DNA from: Dehalococcoidia bacterium | GTDB lineage: Bacteria; Chloroflexota; Dehalococcoidia; SpSt-223 | Assembly (NCBI GenBank): GCA_025054935.1 | Contig: JANWZD010000002.1 | Coordinates: 274,131 to 338,130 of the forward strand | Reading direction: 5' to 3' | DNA: 64,000 nucleotides | In this document: positions 18,626 to 28,322 of the stretch, piece after piece | How positions within the stretch are numbered: position 1 is the first letter of the stretch | How the letters are laid out: each line of letters starts with the position of its first letter | The notes under the pieces: generated by a model | The model's database searches: none | Seen by the model: only the letters and a program-made list of their open reading frames with translations | What the model was told of the DNA's origin: nothing | Program-made: the position numbers and the translations under genes

Positions 18626-18654
18626 TTGACAGGCGGGACACCACGCGATACGCT
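18626..18654 (+). promoter_or_regulatory. Promoter for the DUF2520-panB-panC operon
   Basis: TTGACA (18626-18631), a 17-bp spacer and TACGCT (18649-18654): a perfect -35 with a fair -10, about 66 bp upstream of the TTG start at 18721. It points away from the divergent dcw cluster. Confidence 0.55.
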
Positions 18655-18720
18655 CCTAGCACCGGCACGGTACCGGTGTCCGGACCGCAGCCTGCGTGCG
18701 AATCCTTCCAAGGAGGCCGC

Positions 18721-19617
18721 TTGGATCGGCGACGACCGAGACGGCGACAATGGCCGACCGTCGCTTTTGTCGGCGCAGGCCGCACTGCTCACGCCCTCGC
18801 CCATGCGCTTGCGGCGGCTGGAGTGCCTATCGTCTCGGTCTCCAGCCGCTCGACCTCCTCCGCAGAAGCGCTCGCTCGCCAGCTGGCCGGGTGTGCTGCT
18901 GGGCCGCCCACCCAAGCGGAGCTGGTGCTGCTGACTGTCCCCGACGATGCTCTCGACGCTGTTGCGGCGCAGATCGCGTGGCGGCCGGGGCAGTTCGTTG
19001 TCCACTGCGCGGGTGCCTTCGGGCGCGATATTCTCGCTCCCGCGACCCGCGCCGGCGCGATTGCCGGGGTCTGGCATCCCCTCCAGAGCCTGGCGCGGCC
19101 TGGGGTCTCCCTCCGCGGCGCGCGGTTTGCGATCGATGCCCCGCCTCCGCTCGAAAGCCGGCTGATCGCGCTGACGGAAGCGGTGGGCGGCGTGCCGCTC
19201 GCCATTCCCTCGGAGGGGCGAGCGCTCTATCACCTTGGCGCCACGATCGTCTCGAATTACGCGGTAGCGTTGGTTGCGCTTGCGGCCGACCTGTGGACGG
19301 TCCTCGGCATCAGACGGTCAGAGGCAGTTGCTGCCTTGGCGCCGCTGCTTGCCGGTACGGCGGCCAACCTCGCGGAGATGGGCGTGCCGGCCGCCCTGAC
19401 CGGTCCGGTCGCCCGCGGCGACCTTGCGACGGTTGAGCGTCACCTTGCGGCCTTGGAGCGCCACCGCCCGGATCTGCTCACGCTGTACCGCCGGCTCGGC
19501 CTTGCCGCGCTCGAGTTGGCGATCGAGCGCGGTCTTGCAGACGATCGGGCGGCAGCACTCAAAGCGCGCCTCGAGGACGACACGCTCGCGACTACCGCGG
19601 TCGGAAGAGGAGGGTGA
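18721..19617 (+). CDS. Rossmann-fold and DUF2520 domain protein
   Basis: A 298-residue NAD(P)-dependent-looking protein with an N-terminal Rossmann motif TVAFVGAGRTAHALAHAL, SSRSTSSAEALA, LTVPDDALDAVA, GVWHPLQSLARPG, and an all-helical C-terminal DUF2520 domain from about residue 145, similar in plan to ketopantoate reductase and pyrroline-5-carboxylate reductase. The TTG at 18721 is chosen because AAGGAGG precedes it; no ATG is available in frame near the Rossmann motif. It is followed two bases later by panB and then panC. A role in pantothenate synthesis, perhaps as a PanE-like reductase, is inferred from this context; no activity is shown by sequence. Confidence 0.8.
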   Translation: MDRRRPRRRQWPTVAFVGAGRTAHALAHALAAAGVPIVSVSSRSTSSAEALARQLAGCAAGPPTQAELVLLTVPDDALDAVAAQIAWRPGQFVVHCAGAFGRDILAPATRAGAIAGVWHPLQSLARPGVSLRGARFAIDAPPPLESRLIALTEAVGGVPLAIPSEGRALYHLGATIVSNYAVALVALAADLWTVLGIRRSEAVAALAPLLAGTAANLAEMGVPAALTGPVARGDLATVERHLAALERHRPDLLTLYRRLGLAALELAIERGLADDRAAALKARLEDDTLATTAVGRGG

Positions 19618-19619
19618 TC

Positions 19620-20447
19620 ATGCAGCGGCTGACGATCCATGACTTGCGCGCGATGAAAGCCCGGGGCGAGCCGATCGCCATGCTGACTGCGTACGACTAC
19701 CCCACCGCCAAGCTGCTCGACGAGGCGGGCGTGCCGGCGCTGCTGGTGGGCGACAGCCTGGGGATGGCTGTCCTCGGCTACGACTCGACGCTGCCGGTCA
19801 CTTTGGAGGATGTGATCTACCATCTGCGGGCAGTGGTCCGCGGCGCGAGACGGGCGCTTATCATCGGCGACATGCCGTTCATGACCTATCAGGCTGACCC
19901 GGGCGAGGCGATGAAGAACGCGGGGCGGCTGCTCGCCGAGGGCGGCGCCGGCGCGGTCAAGGTGGAGGGCGGCCGGTGGATTGCGCCCACCGTTGCCCGC
20001 CTCGTCCAAGCTGGCATCCCGGTGATGGGCCATCTCGGGCTTACCCCGCAATCGGTGCATCAGCTGGGCGGCTATAAGGTGCAAGGCAAAAGCGATGATG
20101 ACGCGGCGCGCATTCTGGCGGATGCGCAGGCCCTGCAGGAGGCGGGCGCGTTCGCGATTGTCCTCGAGTATGTTCCGGCAGACCTCGCGCGGGCGGTCAC
20201 TGCCGCCTTGGACATTCCAACGATCGGCATTGGCGCGGGGCCGTTTTGTGACGGCCAAGTCCAAGTGATTACCGACTTGCTCGGTCTCGAGCCGGAGCAC
20301 CCCCGCCGTCATGCCAAGGTGTATGCGCCGGTAGGAGAACTGATCCGCGATGCCGCCCGACGCTATGTCGACGAGGTGCAGCGCCGGCTCTTCCCGACCG
20401 ACCGGGAAAGCTTCGGGCTCGCCCCGCGCGAGGCGGCGGCGCGATGA
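19620..20447 (+). CDS. panB: 3-methyl-2-oxobutanoate hydroxymethyltransferase PanB
   Basis: Transfers a hydroxymethyl group from methylenetetrahydrofolate to 2-oxoisovalerate, forming ketopantoate, the first committed step of pantothenate and CoA synthesis. The 275-residue product has TAYDYPTAKLLDEAG, LVGDSLGMAVLGYDSTL, IGDMPFMTYQ, VKVEGG, MGHLGLTPQSVHQLGG and a metal-binding pattern typical of the family, with GIGAGPFCDGQVQVITDLLG. The ATG at 19620 has GAGGAGGG at the right distance; a GTG at 19614 overlaps the previous stop and is an alternative. Confidence 0.96.
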   Translation: MQRLTIHDLRAMKARGEPIAMLTAYDYPTAKLLDEAGVPALLVGDSLGMAVLGYDSTLPVTLEDVIYHLRAVVRGARRALIIGDMPFMTYQADPGEAMKNAGRLLAEGGAGAVKVEGGRWIAPTVARLVQAGIPVMGHLGLTPQSVHQLGGYKVQGKSDDDAARILADAQALQEAGAFAIVLEYVPADLARAVTAALDIPTIGIGAGPFCDGQVQVITDLLGLEPEHPRRHAKVYAPVGELIRDAARRYVDEVQRRLFPTDRESFGLAPREAAAR

Positions 20448-21298
20448 TCGTTGCGCGAAGCTGCGCCGACCTGGCTGCCGCTCTCGCGGACGCGGCGCGG
20501 CCGATCGGCGTCGTCCCTACGATGGGTGCGCTGCACGAGGGACATCTCACCCTTGCCCGCCGCGCTCGGGCGGAGAACGCGACGGTCGTGGTGACGATCT
20601 TTGTCAACCCAACCCAATTCCTCCCCCATGAAGATTTCGACCGCTATCCGCGGCCGATCGAGCGCGACCTCGCGCTCTGCGCAAGCGTCGGGGTCGATAT
20701 CGCCTTCACGCCTCCCGTCGAGGAGATGTATCCTCCGGGCTTCGCGACGACGGTGCTCGTCGAGGGGCCGAGCCGACGGTGGGAGGGAGAATACCGGCCG
20801 GGCCATTTCCGGGGGGTCGCGACAGTTGTCACGCGCCTGCTCAATCTGAGCCGTGCCGACCGCGCCTATTTTGGCGAAAAGGACTATCAGCAACTGCAGG
20901 TGGTGCGACGGCTTGTTGCTGACCTCGCCTTGCCCGTCGAGATTGTCGCGTGCGAAACCGTGCGCGATGCTGACGGGCTCGCGCTCTCCTCGCGCAACAG
21001 CTATCTTGCTCCGGAAGAGCGGCACCGCGCGCTTGCGCTCTCTCGTGCCTTGTTTGAAGCGGCTGCTCTGGCAGCGGCAGGCGAGCGTGAGGTGGCGGTG
21101 ATCGAGCGGCGGATGCGTGAGGTGGCGGAGGGCGCGGGGCTTGTGGTGGACTATCTTGTTATCGTCGACCCCGACACCTTAGAGCCGCTCGCGACCCTCG
21201 ACCGCCCGGCGCGCGCGCTTGGCGCGGTCCGGCTTGGCGCGGTCCGACTGATCGACAATCTGCCGATTGTGCCCGCCCCTGGGCTACGCCAAGCGTGA
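20444..21298 (+). CDS. panC: Pantothenate synthetase PanC
   Basis: ATP-dependent condensation of pantoate with beta-alanine. The 284-residue product shows VVPTMGALHEGHLTLARRA (the nucleotide-binding HxGH motif), TIFVNPTQFLPHEDF, YFGEKDYQQLQVV, and LALSSRNSYL (KMSKS-like region). The start overlaps panB by ATGA. panD is not present in this window, so beta-alanine must come from elsewhere. Confidence 0.96.
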   Translation: MIVARSCADLAAALADAARPIGVVPTMGALHEGHLTLARRARAENATVVVTIFVNPTQFLPHEDFDRYPRPIERDLALCASVGVDIAFTPPVEEMYPPGFATTVLVEGPSRRWEGEYRPGHFRGVATVVTRLLNLSRADRAYFGEKDYQQLQVVRRLVADLALPVEIVACETVRDADGLALSSRNSYLAPEERHRALALSRALFEAAALAAAGEREVAVIERRMREVAEGAGLVVDYLVIVDPDTLEPLATLDRPARALGAVRLGAVRLIDNLPIVPAPGLRQA

Positions 21299-21535
21299 GA
21301 GATTCTTGGCGCGGAGGGTTCTGCCGGGCGAGCGGGCGCGCCCTGAGGCAGCGCCGACGCTCCGGGAAACCAAGGGAGGATCTCGGCGCCGCGCTGTGAG
21401 GAGGGGTGTCACCCTGCAGCGAGAAGCTGATAGGCTTCCTCCGAGATGAGACGAAGTGAGCACAGCAGGCAGGGAGCGACGGCTATCGGGGCGCGCGGCG
21501 CTTTCTCAGCTGCTGAGGGGAGAACGGAAGAGCCG

Positions 21536-21877
21536 GTGGCGGAGCACTTTGGGATCGACGGGCGCGCGCTGCGCGACAACGAGCAGACCCGCCGTCTCGC
21601 TGACATCTTCAAGGCGCTCGGTGACCCGACGCGGATCGCGCTTCTCCATCTGCTTTCTCGAGGGGAGCTGAACGTGAGCCAGCTAGCGCGGGCGGTCGGC
21701 GCGGAGGAGTCGATCTCGGCCATCTCGCATCATCTCCGCGTCTTGCGAGCGGCCAATCTCGTTCGGGACCGTCGAGAGGGGAAGCAGGTCTATTACCGCA
21801 TCGCCGACCATCATATCGTCGGCCGCCTCAACGAACTGCTCGTCCGCACGCATGTCGTCAAGGAGCTGCCCCGCTAG
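21536..21877 (+). CDS. ArsR/SmtB-family winged-helix repressor
   Basis: A small metal- or stress-responsive repressor. From the GTG at 21536 (GGAAGAG upstream) it is 113 residues, the usual length; the same frame is open from an ATG at 21446 (143 residues) but that start has no ribosome site. The core is IFKALGDPTRIALLHLLSRGE, the recognition helix region SISAISHHLRVLRAANLV, and a wing DRREGKQVYYRI. The last helix begins ADHHIVGRLNELL, which keeps the Asp-x-His half of the SmtB/CzrA alpha-5 metal site, but the partner residues (His then Glu) are out of the usual register. No metal gene is adjacent. Its stop overlaps the convergent aminotransferase by four bases. Confidence 0.82.
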   Translation: MAEHFGIDGRALRDNEQTRRLADIFKALGDPTRIALLHLLSRGELNVSQLARAVGAEESISAISHHLRVLRAANLVRDRREGKQVYYRIADHHIVGRLNELLVRTHVVKELPR

Positions 21878-22995
21878 CGCGTTGCCCGGCGGAGGGCGTC
21901 GAGGGCGCGCTCGACATCGGTTTCGTCGTTGAAGGCGTGAAAGCCGAGCCGGAGATAGCGGCCCCGCGCGCCGGTTTGAATGCCTTGGCGCGCTAGGGCG
22001 TCACGCAGCGCCTCGGGGTTCGCGGCGAGGATGCCGACGAGGTGGCTCGGCGCTTCGGTCGGCGCAAGGACAAGCCCGAGCTGGGCGGCACCGGCACGGA
22101 ACTGGGCAGCCAGCGCGAGACAGCGCGCCTCGATAGCGGAGGCAGGAAGGCGCAGCAACAACTCGAGTGCCGCTTTCGCCCCGAGGAACGAGAACCACGC
22201 TGGGGAGAGATCGAGCTTGCGGGCGTCGGCGGGAAGCGCGTAGGGTCCGCCGGACAGCTGCGCGTAGGGGTCGACGGCAGTGCGCCAGCTCGGCGCAAGG
22301 GGGCGCAGCGCCGCGAGACGCTCCGGCGCAACATAGAGCCAGCACGCTCCGCGGGGTGAGAGCAGCCACTTGTAGCCGTGGGCGACGAGCGCATCCGGCC
22401 GAAGCGCCGCGACGTCGAACGCAAGCGCGCCGACTGCTTGCGTCGCGTCGACGAAGAAGAACGCGCCGACCTCGCGCGCTCGCTCTGCGACCGGCTCAAG
22501 CCAAACGCGGTAGCCGTTCGCGAACTGGACGGCGCTCACAGCGACGAGCACAGTACGGTGGTCGATCGCCGCAAGAAGCGCGTCGGTCGGCACCACCCCG
22601 TTGGTCGCCGGCACCGTTGCGATCTCGAAACCGCGCTCGGCGAGCGCCAGCCAAGGAAAGAGGTTGCTGCGAAATTCGCGTTCGCCAACCACCACCCGGC
22701 CGGGGGCGAGCGACGCGGCGACTGTCGCCGCCCCCTCCGAGGCCGAGCCGATGAGAGCGACCGCCGATGCCGGCGCATTGATCAGCTGGGCGAACAGTTC
22801 GCGCGTGCTCAGTCCGGCCGCGTCCCAGGCGCGCGACGAGAAGGTTCCTGCTTCCCACTCTGCGAGGGCGTGCCGGAGCGCGTCGGCCACCGGCCTCGCG
22901 CCGGGGGCGGCGCTCGCAGTGTTGAGGTAGACCGTCTGCTCCAGCGCTGGAAATTGGGCGCGGAAGGCGCGAAATGGGTCCTCTGTGCGGTTCAC
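21874..22995 (-). CDS. Class V PLP-dependent aminotransferase (NifS/isopenicillin N epimerase-like)
   Basis: A 373-residue fold-type I PLP enzyme. It has YLNTASAAPGARPVADAL near the N-terminus, GSASEGAATVAASL around the cofactor phosphate site, VSAVQFANGYR, FFVDATQAVGAL with the pyridine-binding Asp, and AHGYKWLLSPRGACWLY with the Schiff-base lysine. The Cys of the group I/II cysteine desulfurase active loop is not obvious, so desulfurase activity is not assumed. The GTG start has GGAGG six bases upstream. It lies 52 bp downstream of a methyltransferase gene on the same strand. Substrate unknown. Confidence 0.85.
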   Translation of the reverse strand: MNRTEDPFRAFRAQFPALEQTVYLNTASAAPGARPVADALRHALAEWEAGTFSSRAWDAAGLSTRELFAQLINAPASAVALIGSASEGAATVAASLAPGRVVVGEREFRSNLFPWLALAERGFEIATVPATNGVVPTDALLAAIDHRTVLVAVSAVQFANGYRVWLEPVAERAREVGAFFFVDATQAVGALAFDVAALRPDALVAHGYKWLLSPRGACWLYVAPERLAALRPLAPSWRTAVDPYAQLSGGPYALPADARKLDLSPAWFSFLGAKAALELLLRLPASAIEARCLALAAQFRAGAAQLGLVLAPTEAPSHLVGILAANPEALRDALARQGIQTGARGRYLRLGFHAFNDETDVERALDALRRATR

Positions 22996-23047
22996 CCTCT
23001 CCCTCCGTCTCTACAGTGACAGAGAGCGGAGGGAGAGATCCAGCCGC

Positions 23048-23944
23048 TTACGCCGGTTTGCGCGCGGAGACCACCATTCCATCGGGGACGGTGAGGTGAC
23101 GCGTCACGTCGACGAAGCCGACATCGGCGATTGCCTTCTCGACGTTGAGGTCCATATATTCCCCGAGGAACGGCTCAGCGCCGACAGTCTTCGCATGCAG
23201 CCGCTTCGCCTCGCGTCCTTCCTCAGTGTCGGGGTAGACCCCATCGAACATGCTCAGCATCCCGCCCGGCTTTGTCAGGCGATACAGTTCGCGCAGGATT
23301 TTCCGGGCGTCCTCAGCGTACATCTCGTGCAGCACGTAGGCGAAGTGAACGGCGTCAAACGACTCGCTCTCGAAGACCGTCTCTTGAGCGTTCTGCTGGT
23401 AGAACTTCACGTTCTTCAGCCCGCGCCGCGCGGCCCACTCCCGAGCAAAGCGGATATAGGGCGCGGAGAGGTCGATCCCGATCACCTCGGCCTCGGGGAA
23501 CAGCTCTGCAAAGACGAAGGCGCTGGTGCCGGTGCCCGTCCCCGCGTCCAAGATCCGCCGCGGCGACCTCCCTGCATACAGCTTCGCCAGCTGCTCGCGG
23601 ATCACCTCCTCGCGCGTGAACGTGTACTGCTCGCGCGAGATATAGGAGAGGCGGACGATCTTCGGGTTGGCAAAGCCGCCCGGCTGGAAGTGAACAGGCG
23701 TCCACCAATACTCAGGGATGCGGATGGGGGCAGGGGAGCCGGGGGGAACCACGTCCGAGCCGTCTTCGGGCCCGTCATACGCCGGCAGCGTCTCCACCCA
23801 CTCCTCAAGCAGCCGGCGCGCTCGGACCGGGTCTTCGCGCGCCACTTGGAACAGCCAGCGCTCAAATGGCGTGGTCTCTTGGAAGATGTTCTCGCGCGTA
23901 ATCGGGATTGGTTGGGGCTCACCGGTCTTCAGTTCGAGAACCAC
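23048..23944 (-). CDS. Class I SAM-dependent methyltransferase
   Basis: A 298-residue protein with a long N-terminal part of about 120 residues and a class I methyltransferase domain: RRILDAGTGTGTSAFVFAEL (motif I), EVIGIDLSAPYIRFA (motif II), FDAVHFAYVLHEMY (motif IV) and LTKPGGMLSMFDG (post-motif). The GTG at 23944 is preferred because AAGGAGG lies five bases upstream; the frame is open to 23974. It follows lon by 76 bp on the same strand. The N-terminal part is not recognised and the substrate is unknown. Confidence 0.82.
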   Translation of the reverse strand: MVLELKTGEPQPIPITRENIFQETTPFERWLFQVAREDPVRARRLLEEWVETLPAYDGPEDGSDVVPPGSPAPIRIPEYWWTPVHFQPGGFANPKIVRLSYISREQYTFTREEVIREQLAKLYAGRSPRRILDAGTGTGTSAFVFAELFPEAEVIGIDLSAPYIRFAREWAARRGLKNVKFYQQNAQETVFESESFDAVHFAYVLHEMYAEDARKILRELYRLTKPGGMLSMFDGVYPDTEEGREAKRLHAKTVGAEPFLGEYMDLNVEKAIADVGFVDVTRHLTVPDGMVVSARKPA

Positions 23945-24020
23945 CTCTGCCTCCTTCCACGACAGTGTGGGCAAACACTCCTCATTTTAACAGATGCTGA
24001 AATGTTGGAGGAGCAACGCG

Positions 24021-26438
24021 CTACACCGAGACGGCCGGGTCGAGCGGCAGGTCGAGGGAGGGAGGAGGCGACAGCTCCGGCGGCGCGACGACCACCGGGG
24101 GGGTGAGCGGCGGCGGATCGACGAGCGCATGGCGCAGCACGTCGTCCATTGTCTCGACGAGGACAATCTCGAGTTCGTCGCGGACCCGCTTCGGGATTTC
24201 GTGAAGATCGCGCTGGTTGTCGGCGGGGATGAGGATCCGGCGGATACCGGCGCGGTGGGCGGCGAGCGCTTTCTCCTTCAAGCCGCCGATCGGCAGCACG
24301 CGTCCGCGGAGAGTGATTTCGCCCGTCATCGCGACGTCATTGCGGACCGCGCGCCCGGTGAGGGCAGAGATCAGCGCTGTTGCCATCGTGATGCCTGCTG
24401 AGGGGCCATCCTTCGGCGTTGCCCCTTCGGGAATGTGGATGTGCAGGTCGAGCTTCTCTTGGAAGGCGCGGTCGATCCGAAGGAGATCGGCGCGCGAGCG
24501 GGCGTAGGAGAGCGCAGCGCGCGCCGACTCCTGCATTACCTCCCCGAGCCGCCCGGTGATGGTCAGTTCGCCCTTGCCGGGCATCGTCGCCACTTCGACG
24601 GGGAGCACCTCGCCTCCGACCTCCGTGTAGGCGAGGCCAGTGGCGACCCCGACCTGGCTCTCCGCGAGATGGCGCGCGCGGAGATATTTCGGCGGGCCAA
24701 GATAGTCGGCGAGGTTCGTCGTCGTGATCCGCACCCGCGTTTCGGGCTGCTTCACGACCCGCGTCGCCACTTTTCGGCAGATCGCGGCAATCGACCGCTC
24801 CAGTTCGCGCACCCCTGCCTCGCGAGTGTAGCCTCGCACAATCGCGGCGACAGTCTTCTCGGGGATGACCACCTGGCGAGGCGTCAGCCCATGAAGCCGC
24901 ACCTGCTTAGGGGTAAGGAAGCGCCGGCCGATCTGGACTTTCTCGTCCTCGGTATAGCCGTGGATCTCGATCACTTCCATCCGGTCGCGTAGGGGCCGCG
25001 GGATGTTGGCGAGGACATTCGCCGTCGTGATGAACATCACCTGCGAGAGGTCGTACGGCACTTCGAGGTAATGGTCGGTGAACTGGTTGTTCTGCTCCGG
25101 ATCGAGCACTTCGAGAAGCGCCGCCGCAGGGTCTCCCCGGAAGTCGGAGGTCATCTTATCGACTTCGTCGAGCAGCAGGACCGGGTTGACGACGCCTGCG
25201 GTGCGCATCGCTTGCAGGATGCGCCCCGGCAGTGCTCCGACATAGGTGCGGCGATGTCCTCGGATCTCGGCTTCGTCGCGGACGCCGCCGAGCGAGATGC
25301 GGACGAATTTACGGTTCATCGAGCGGGCGATCGAGCGGCCGAGGCTGGTCTTGCCGACGCCCGGCGGCCCCGCGAAGCAGAGAATCGCGCCGCGCATCGC
25401 GCCGCCGCTCCGCTGAAGCAGCTGGCGGACAGCGAGGAACTCGACAATCCGCTCTTTCACCGCCTCAAGACCGTAGTGATCCTCGTCGAGGATGCGGCGC
25501 GCTTCATCCACATCGATCCGGTCGTCGGTTCGCTCGCGCCACGGCAGCGCGAGAACGAAGTCAAGGTAGGTGCGAATGACATTCGCCTCCGGGGACGACG
25601 AGGTCATCCGCTCGAGACGGTGCAGTTCGCGCTGCATCCGCTGCAGCACCAGCTCCGGCAGGCCTTTCTCCTCGAGGCGGCGTGCGAACTCGGCTACTTC
25701 TGAAGCGAGGTCGCTCCCCAGCTCCTCGTGGATCGCCTTGAGCTGCTCTTTCAGGTAATACTCGCGCTGGTTGCGGTCCATCTGCTGACGGACGCGGTTG
25801 CGGATTTCGTGGTCGAGCTGCGCCAGCTCGATCTGGGTGGCGAGAGCGACTGCAGCTGCCTCGAGCCGCTGTTTGTGATGCAGCAGTTCGAGGATGGTTT
25901 GCCGTGTCGCGAGGTCAACAGGCAGGTGGACAATCAGCAGGTCGGCCATCCGCCCAGCGCTCTCTGCGCGCTGGACTTGCTCGACCACGTCGCTCGCGAT
26001 GCTCCGGGTCAGCTTGGCATAGCGCTCAAACTCCTCGGCGACATGCCGCATCAGCGAGGCAGCAGAAGGATCTCCCTGCTCCTGGAGGTCATGGCAGCGC
26101 GCTTGGATGGCGGACGACGAGGTGACAATGCGGTAGAGGCTGACGCGGCGGACCCCCTCGACGACGATCTGCGCTGTCCCGTCAGGCAGCCGGTTCACCT
26201 TGACCAGGTCAACCAAGGTGCCCACCTTGAAGAGGTCGTCCGCTTCCGGGTCTTCGATCTCAGCGTTGCGCTGCGCGGTAACAACGAAACGTCCCCCGCA
26301 GCGCGTGATCGCATCGTCGAGAGCGGCGAGCGACTTCGGCCGCCCGATCGTCAGGTTGACGATTGTCCGGGGGAAGACGACGACATTCTTCAGAGGAAGG
26401 ACGGGATACTCTCCCCACCCTCGTGGGTCGCTACTCAT
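24021..26438 (-). CDS. lon: ATP-dependent Lon protease
   Basis: AAA+ serine protease that degrades misfolded and regulatory proteins in the cytosol. The 805-residue product has an N-terminal LON substrate-binding domain ([17 protein letters not shown]), a coiled-coil region, an ATPase with [17 protein letters not shown] and [12 protein letters not shown], and a protease domain with the catalytic Ser in [12 protein letters not shown] and Lys in [11 protein letters not shown]. The C-terminus is a Pro-rich tail of about 35 residues, longer than usual. The ATG at 26438 follows GGAGG closely; the frame is open to 26495. A TACAAT -10-like hexamer lies upstream. Confidence 0.97.
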   Translation of the reverse strand: MSSDPRGWGEYPVLPLKNVVVFPRTIVNLTIGRPKSLAALDDAITRCGGRFVVTAQRNAEIEDPEADDLFKVGTLVDLVKVNRLPDGTAQIVVEGVRRVSLYRIVTSSSAIQARCHDLQEQGDPSAASLMRHVAEEFERYAKLTRSIASDVVEQVQRAESAGRMADLLIVHLPVDLATRQTILELLHHKQRLEAAAVALATQIELAQLDHEIRNRVRQQMDRNQREYYLKEQLKAIHEELGSDLASEVAEFARRLEEKGLPELVLQRMQRELHRLERMTSSSPEANVIRTYLDFVLALPWRERTDDRIDVDEARRILDEDHYGLEAVKERIVEFLAVRQLLQRSGGAMRGAILCFAGPPGVGKTSLGRSIARSMNRKFVRISLGGVRDEAEIRGHRRTYVGALPGRILQAMRTAGVVNPVLLLDEVDKMTSDFRGDPAAALLEVLDPEQNNQFTDHYLEVPYDLSQVMFITTANVLANIPRPLRDRMEVIEIHGYTEDEKVQIGRRFLTPKQVRLHGLTPRQVVIPEKTVAAIVRGYTREAGVRELERSIAAICRKVATRVVKQPETRVRITTTNLADYLGPPKYLRARHLAESQVGVATGLAYTEVGGEVLPVEVATMPGKGELTITGRLGEVMQESARAALSYARSRADLLRIDRAFQEKLDLHIHIPEGATPKDGPSAGITMATALISALTGRAVRNDVAMTGEITLRGRVLPIGGLKEKALAAHRAGIRRILIPADNQRDLHEIPKRVRDELEIVLVETMDDVLRHALVDPPPLTPPVVVAPPELSPPPSLDLPLDPAVSV

Positions 26439-26561
26439 AGACCTCCGCTCAGTCTCGGCCAAGCAATTGTAGTCAAGCTGCTCGGAGCAGTGCACTCGCC
26501 GGGCTTGACGGCGAGCGCTACGATCGCGACGGCAACAGGTATCGGCGATGGGGAGGGCTTG

Positions 26562-27362
26562 ATGGGACGCCTAGACCTGAACGACCCCGAGACCAATCTG
26601 CGCGCCTTCGTTCGGGCTCGAGGAACGCTCGGCCCTGAGGTGGTGACCTACTGGTTCGCGGGCAACGTCTATAGCTTCATTCCCGGCGAGCGCAGCAGGC
26701 ATCTCTTCGGATTTGAGGGGTTTAATATCGGTCGCGTCACCGCTGCCCCGGGAGGCTACTACCTCCTGACGCGGGAAGCGGTCTTCTACAAGGACCCGAC
26801 AACCGGCGCGATCCTCGACCGCTGGACAAACCCCTGGACCGGCAAGGAAGTGGAGGTCGTTCACGTCTTGAACGACCCTGTCAACCAGCATCTGCAGCTG
26901 GAGGGCCCACGCGGCCGCTGGCACATCCCCGTCACAGAGATGGGCGATGATGTCTACATGAACACCGATATCTTTCTCCACTACCCGTCGCCGCTTCCGC
27001 GCTCGAAGTTCCCCCAATACTCCGCCAGCGACGAGTATCAAGCGGCCGAACTGTTTCAGTTCTATATGAAGCGACATGACCTCGAGGATGAGTCGCTGCT
27101 CTCAGTGCCGTCGCAATGCTCTTGGACGCGCCTAGGCCCGTGGCTGCCGTGGATGGAGATGGCGGACCGGCCGGGCATGGTGGTGTACCACTGCCGCGGC
27201 AAGAAGCTGGAAGGGGGCTACGCGCAATTGCCTGACTTTATCAAAGAGTACATCGCCGCCCATCATCCCGAGTACCAAGATGCGCCCCACGAATATACCC
27301 AGCCGAATGAAACGAGCTGGACGTACTTCCTGAAGCTGCTGCAGCGCCGCGGGCTCGCGTGA
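26562..27362 (+). CDS. DUF1838 family protein
   Basis: A 266-residue protein beginning [21 protein letters not shown], with many aromatic residues ([33 protein letters not shown]) and an SETFQF-like region [12 protein letters not shown]. This matches the pattern I recall for DUF1838, a family of unknown function in Proteobacteria and Chloroflexi. No signal peptide or membrane helix is seen. The ATG has GGGAGGG four bases upstream. It is divergent from lon. No function is proposed. Confidence 0.68.
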   Translation: MGRLDLNDPETNLRAFVRARGTLGPEVVTYWFAGNVYSFIPGERSRHLFGFEGFNIGRVTAAPGGYYLLTREAVFYKDPTTGAILDRWTNPWTGKEVEVVHVLNDPVNQHLQLEGPRGRWHIPVTEMGDDVYMNTDIFLHYPSPLPRSKFPQYSASDEYQAAELFQFYMKRHDLEDESLLSVPSQCSWTRLGPWLPWMEMADRPGMVVYHCRGKKLEGGYAQLPDFIKEYIAAHHPEYQDAPHEYTQPNETSWTYFLKLLQRRGLA

Positions 27363-27559
27363 GCGGAGCTGTCTGCCCGGCCGCTCCCTGATGAAGCGCG
27401 CCGGCGCCCGCCGGGTGGAGCGGAAAGCCTTCACCGACCCCTCGCGTGCTGCGGGAGACCAGCGGGATGACAGAAAGGGCGCTCCGAAATGTCCCCGCTC
27501 CGGAGAGGAGCGCGCGAATGCCCGCGAGCTCCCACTGCCCGTCATGCGGCGCGACGCGG

Positions 27560-27904
27560 TCAGTACGCGGAGTGCCCCGTTACGAGGGGCCGTTTGAGGA
27601 GTTTCTCCTCGAGCGGGCGGCCGGCGATGAGCTGCTCTTCCACAAAGCGCGGCACGTCGTCCACGGTCAGCCCCTCATACCAGATCCCGTCCGGGTAGAC
27701 GACGAGCACCGGGCCGCGCACGCCGGGCTGATTGCAGGTCATGATGGTCGTCTTGACCGCGCGCGCTAGCCCGCGCCGCGCGATCTCCTGCCGCAGCGCC
27801 TTGCGGAGCGCCGCCGCGCCCGCCCTTTCGCAGCCGCAGAAGTCGCCCGCCTCGTCGCAGGCGAGGATGTGGTAGCGCAGCGCTCGCAGGATGCGGTCAG
27901 ACAC
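27560..27904 (-). CDS. Trx-like [2Fe-2S] ferredoxin domain protein, fourth Cys replaced by Gly
   Basis: A 114-residue thioredoxin-fold ferredoxin-type protein. In the family the cluster is held by two N-terminal Cys and a C-x3-C pair before GPVxVVYPxGxWY. Here HILACDEAGDFCGCERAG supplies N-terminal Cys, but the second pair reads TCNQPGVRGPVLVVYPDG: Cys followed at +4 by Gly. An extra Cys (FCGC) near the first site could compensate. The GTG at 27904 overlaps the upstream paralogue by eight bases and has GGAG upstream. It probably forms a pair with that paralogue; the redox partner is unknown. Confidence 0.72.
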   Translation of the reverse strand: MSDRILRALRYHILACDEAGDFCGCERAGAAALRKALRQEIARRGLARAVKTTIMTCNQPGVRGPVLVVYPDGIWYEGLTVDDVPRFVEEQLIAGRPLEEKLLKRPLVTGHSAY

Positions 27905-28322
27905 CGGCTGGCTCCGCGGCGGCGACCTCACGCCAGATCAGGCGCTCCACTGGCTGGCCGCCGATCAGGTGGCGGTCGATGATTTCATCCACATCGTCAA
28001 GGGTGACGCGGCCGTACCAGATGCCGTCGGGGTAGACCATGACGACAGGCCCAGCAATGTGCTGGGCGATGCAGGCATTCGGGGAGAGCAGGATGTCGCG
28101 CCGACCGCGCGCCGCGAGCGCGGCCTTAAATCGCTCGTACAGCTCGCCGCCCCCAATCTCGCCGCAGTGCCGCCCGATATGGCCGTTGGCGTGCTCCGGC
28201 TGCTCCTTCATCCGCTCGCGCTCTTCTTCAGGCGTGAGGTGTGCGCCGTGACTGCGATGCTCCGCGGTTACCTTCGGCCAATGGCAGCTGTAGCCCGTGG
28301 TGCAGACGAAGACGTGCCGCAT
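27897..28322 (-). CDS. Trx-like [2Fe-2S] ferredoxin domain protein, fourth Cys replaced by His
   Basis: A 141-residue paralogue of the next gene. It starts MRHVFVCTTGYSCH with two Cys, has a longer charged insert (about residues 18-55, several His and Glu), HCGEIGGGELYERF, and then NACIAQHIAGPVVMVYPDG. At the position of the fourth cluster Cys it has His (C-x3-H). A 3Cys-1His [2Fe-2S] site is therefore possible; mitoNEET is a known case of such ligation in another fold. The start ATG is followed immediately by the conserved N-terminus. The two genes overlap and are cotranscribed. Confidence 0.74.
   Translation of the reverse strand: MRHVFVCTTGYSCHWPKVTAEHRSHGAHLTPEEERERMKEQPEHANGHIGRHCGEIGGGELYERFKAALAARGRRDILLSPNACIAQHIAGPVVMVYPDGIWYGRVTLDDVDEIIDRHLIGGQPVERLIWREVAAAEPAGV

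Noticed and set aside
21536..21877. ArsR regulator as a canonical SmtB/CzrA zinc sensor
   Set aside because: Only the Asp-x-His half of the alpha-5 site is in place; the second pair is shifted by two residues and no metal transporter is adjacent.
23975..24020. Inverted repeat CTCCTC...GAGGAG as a terminator of lon
   Set aside because: The stem is imperfect with a bulge and no T-run follows; the methyltransferase gene continues on the same strand.
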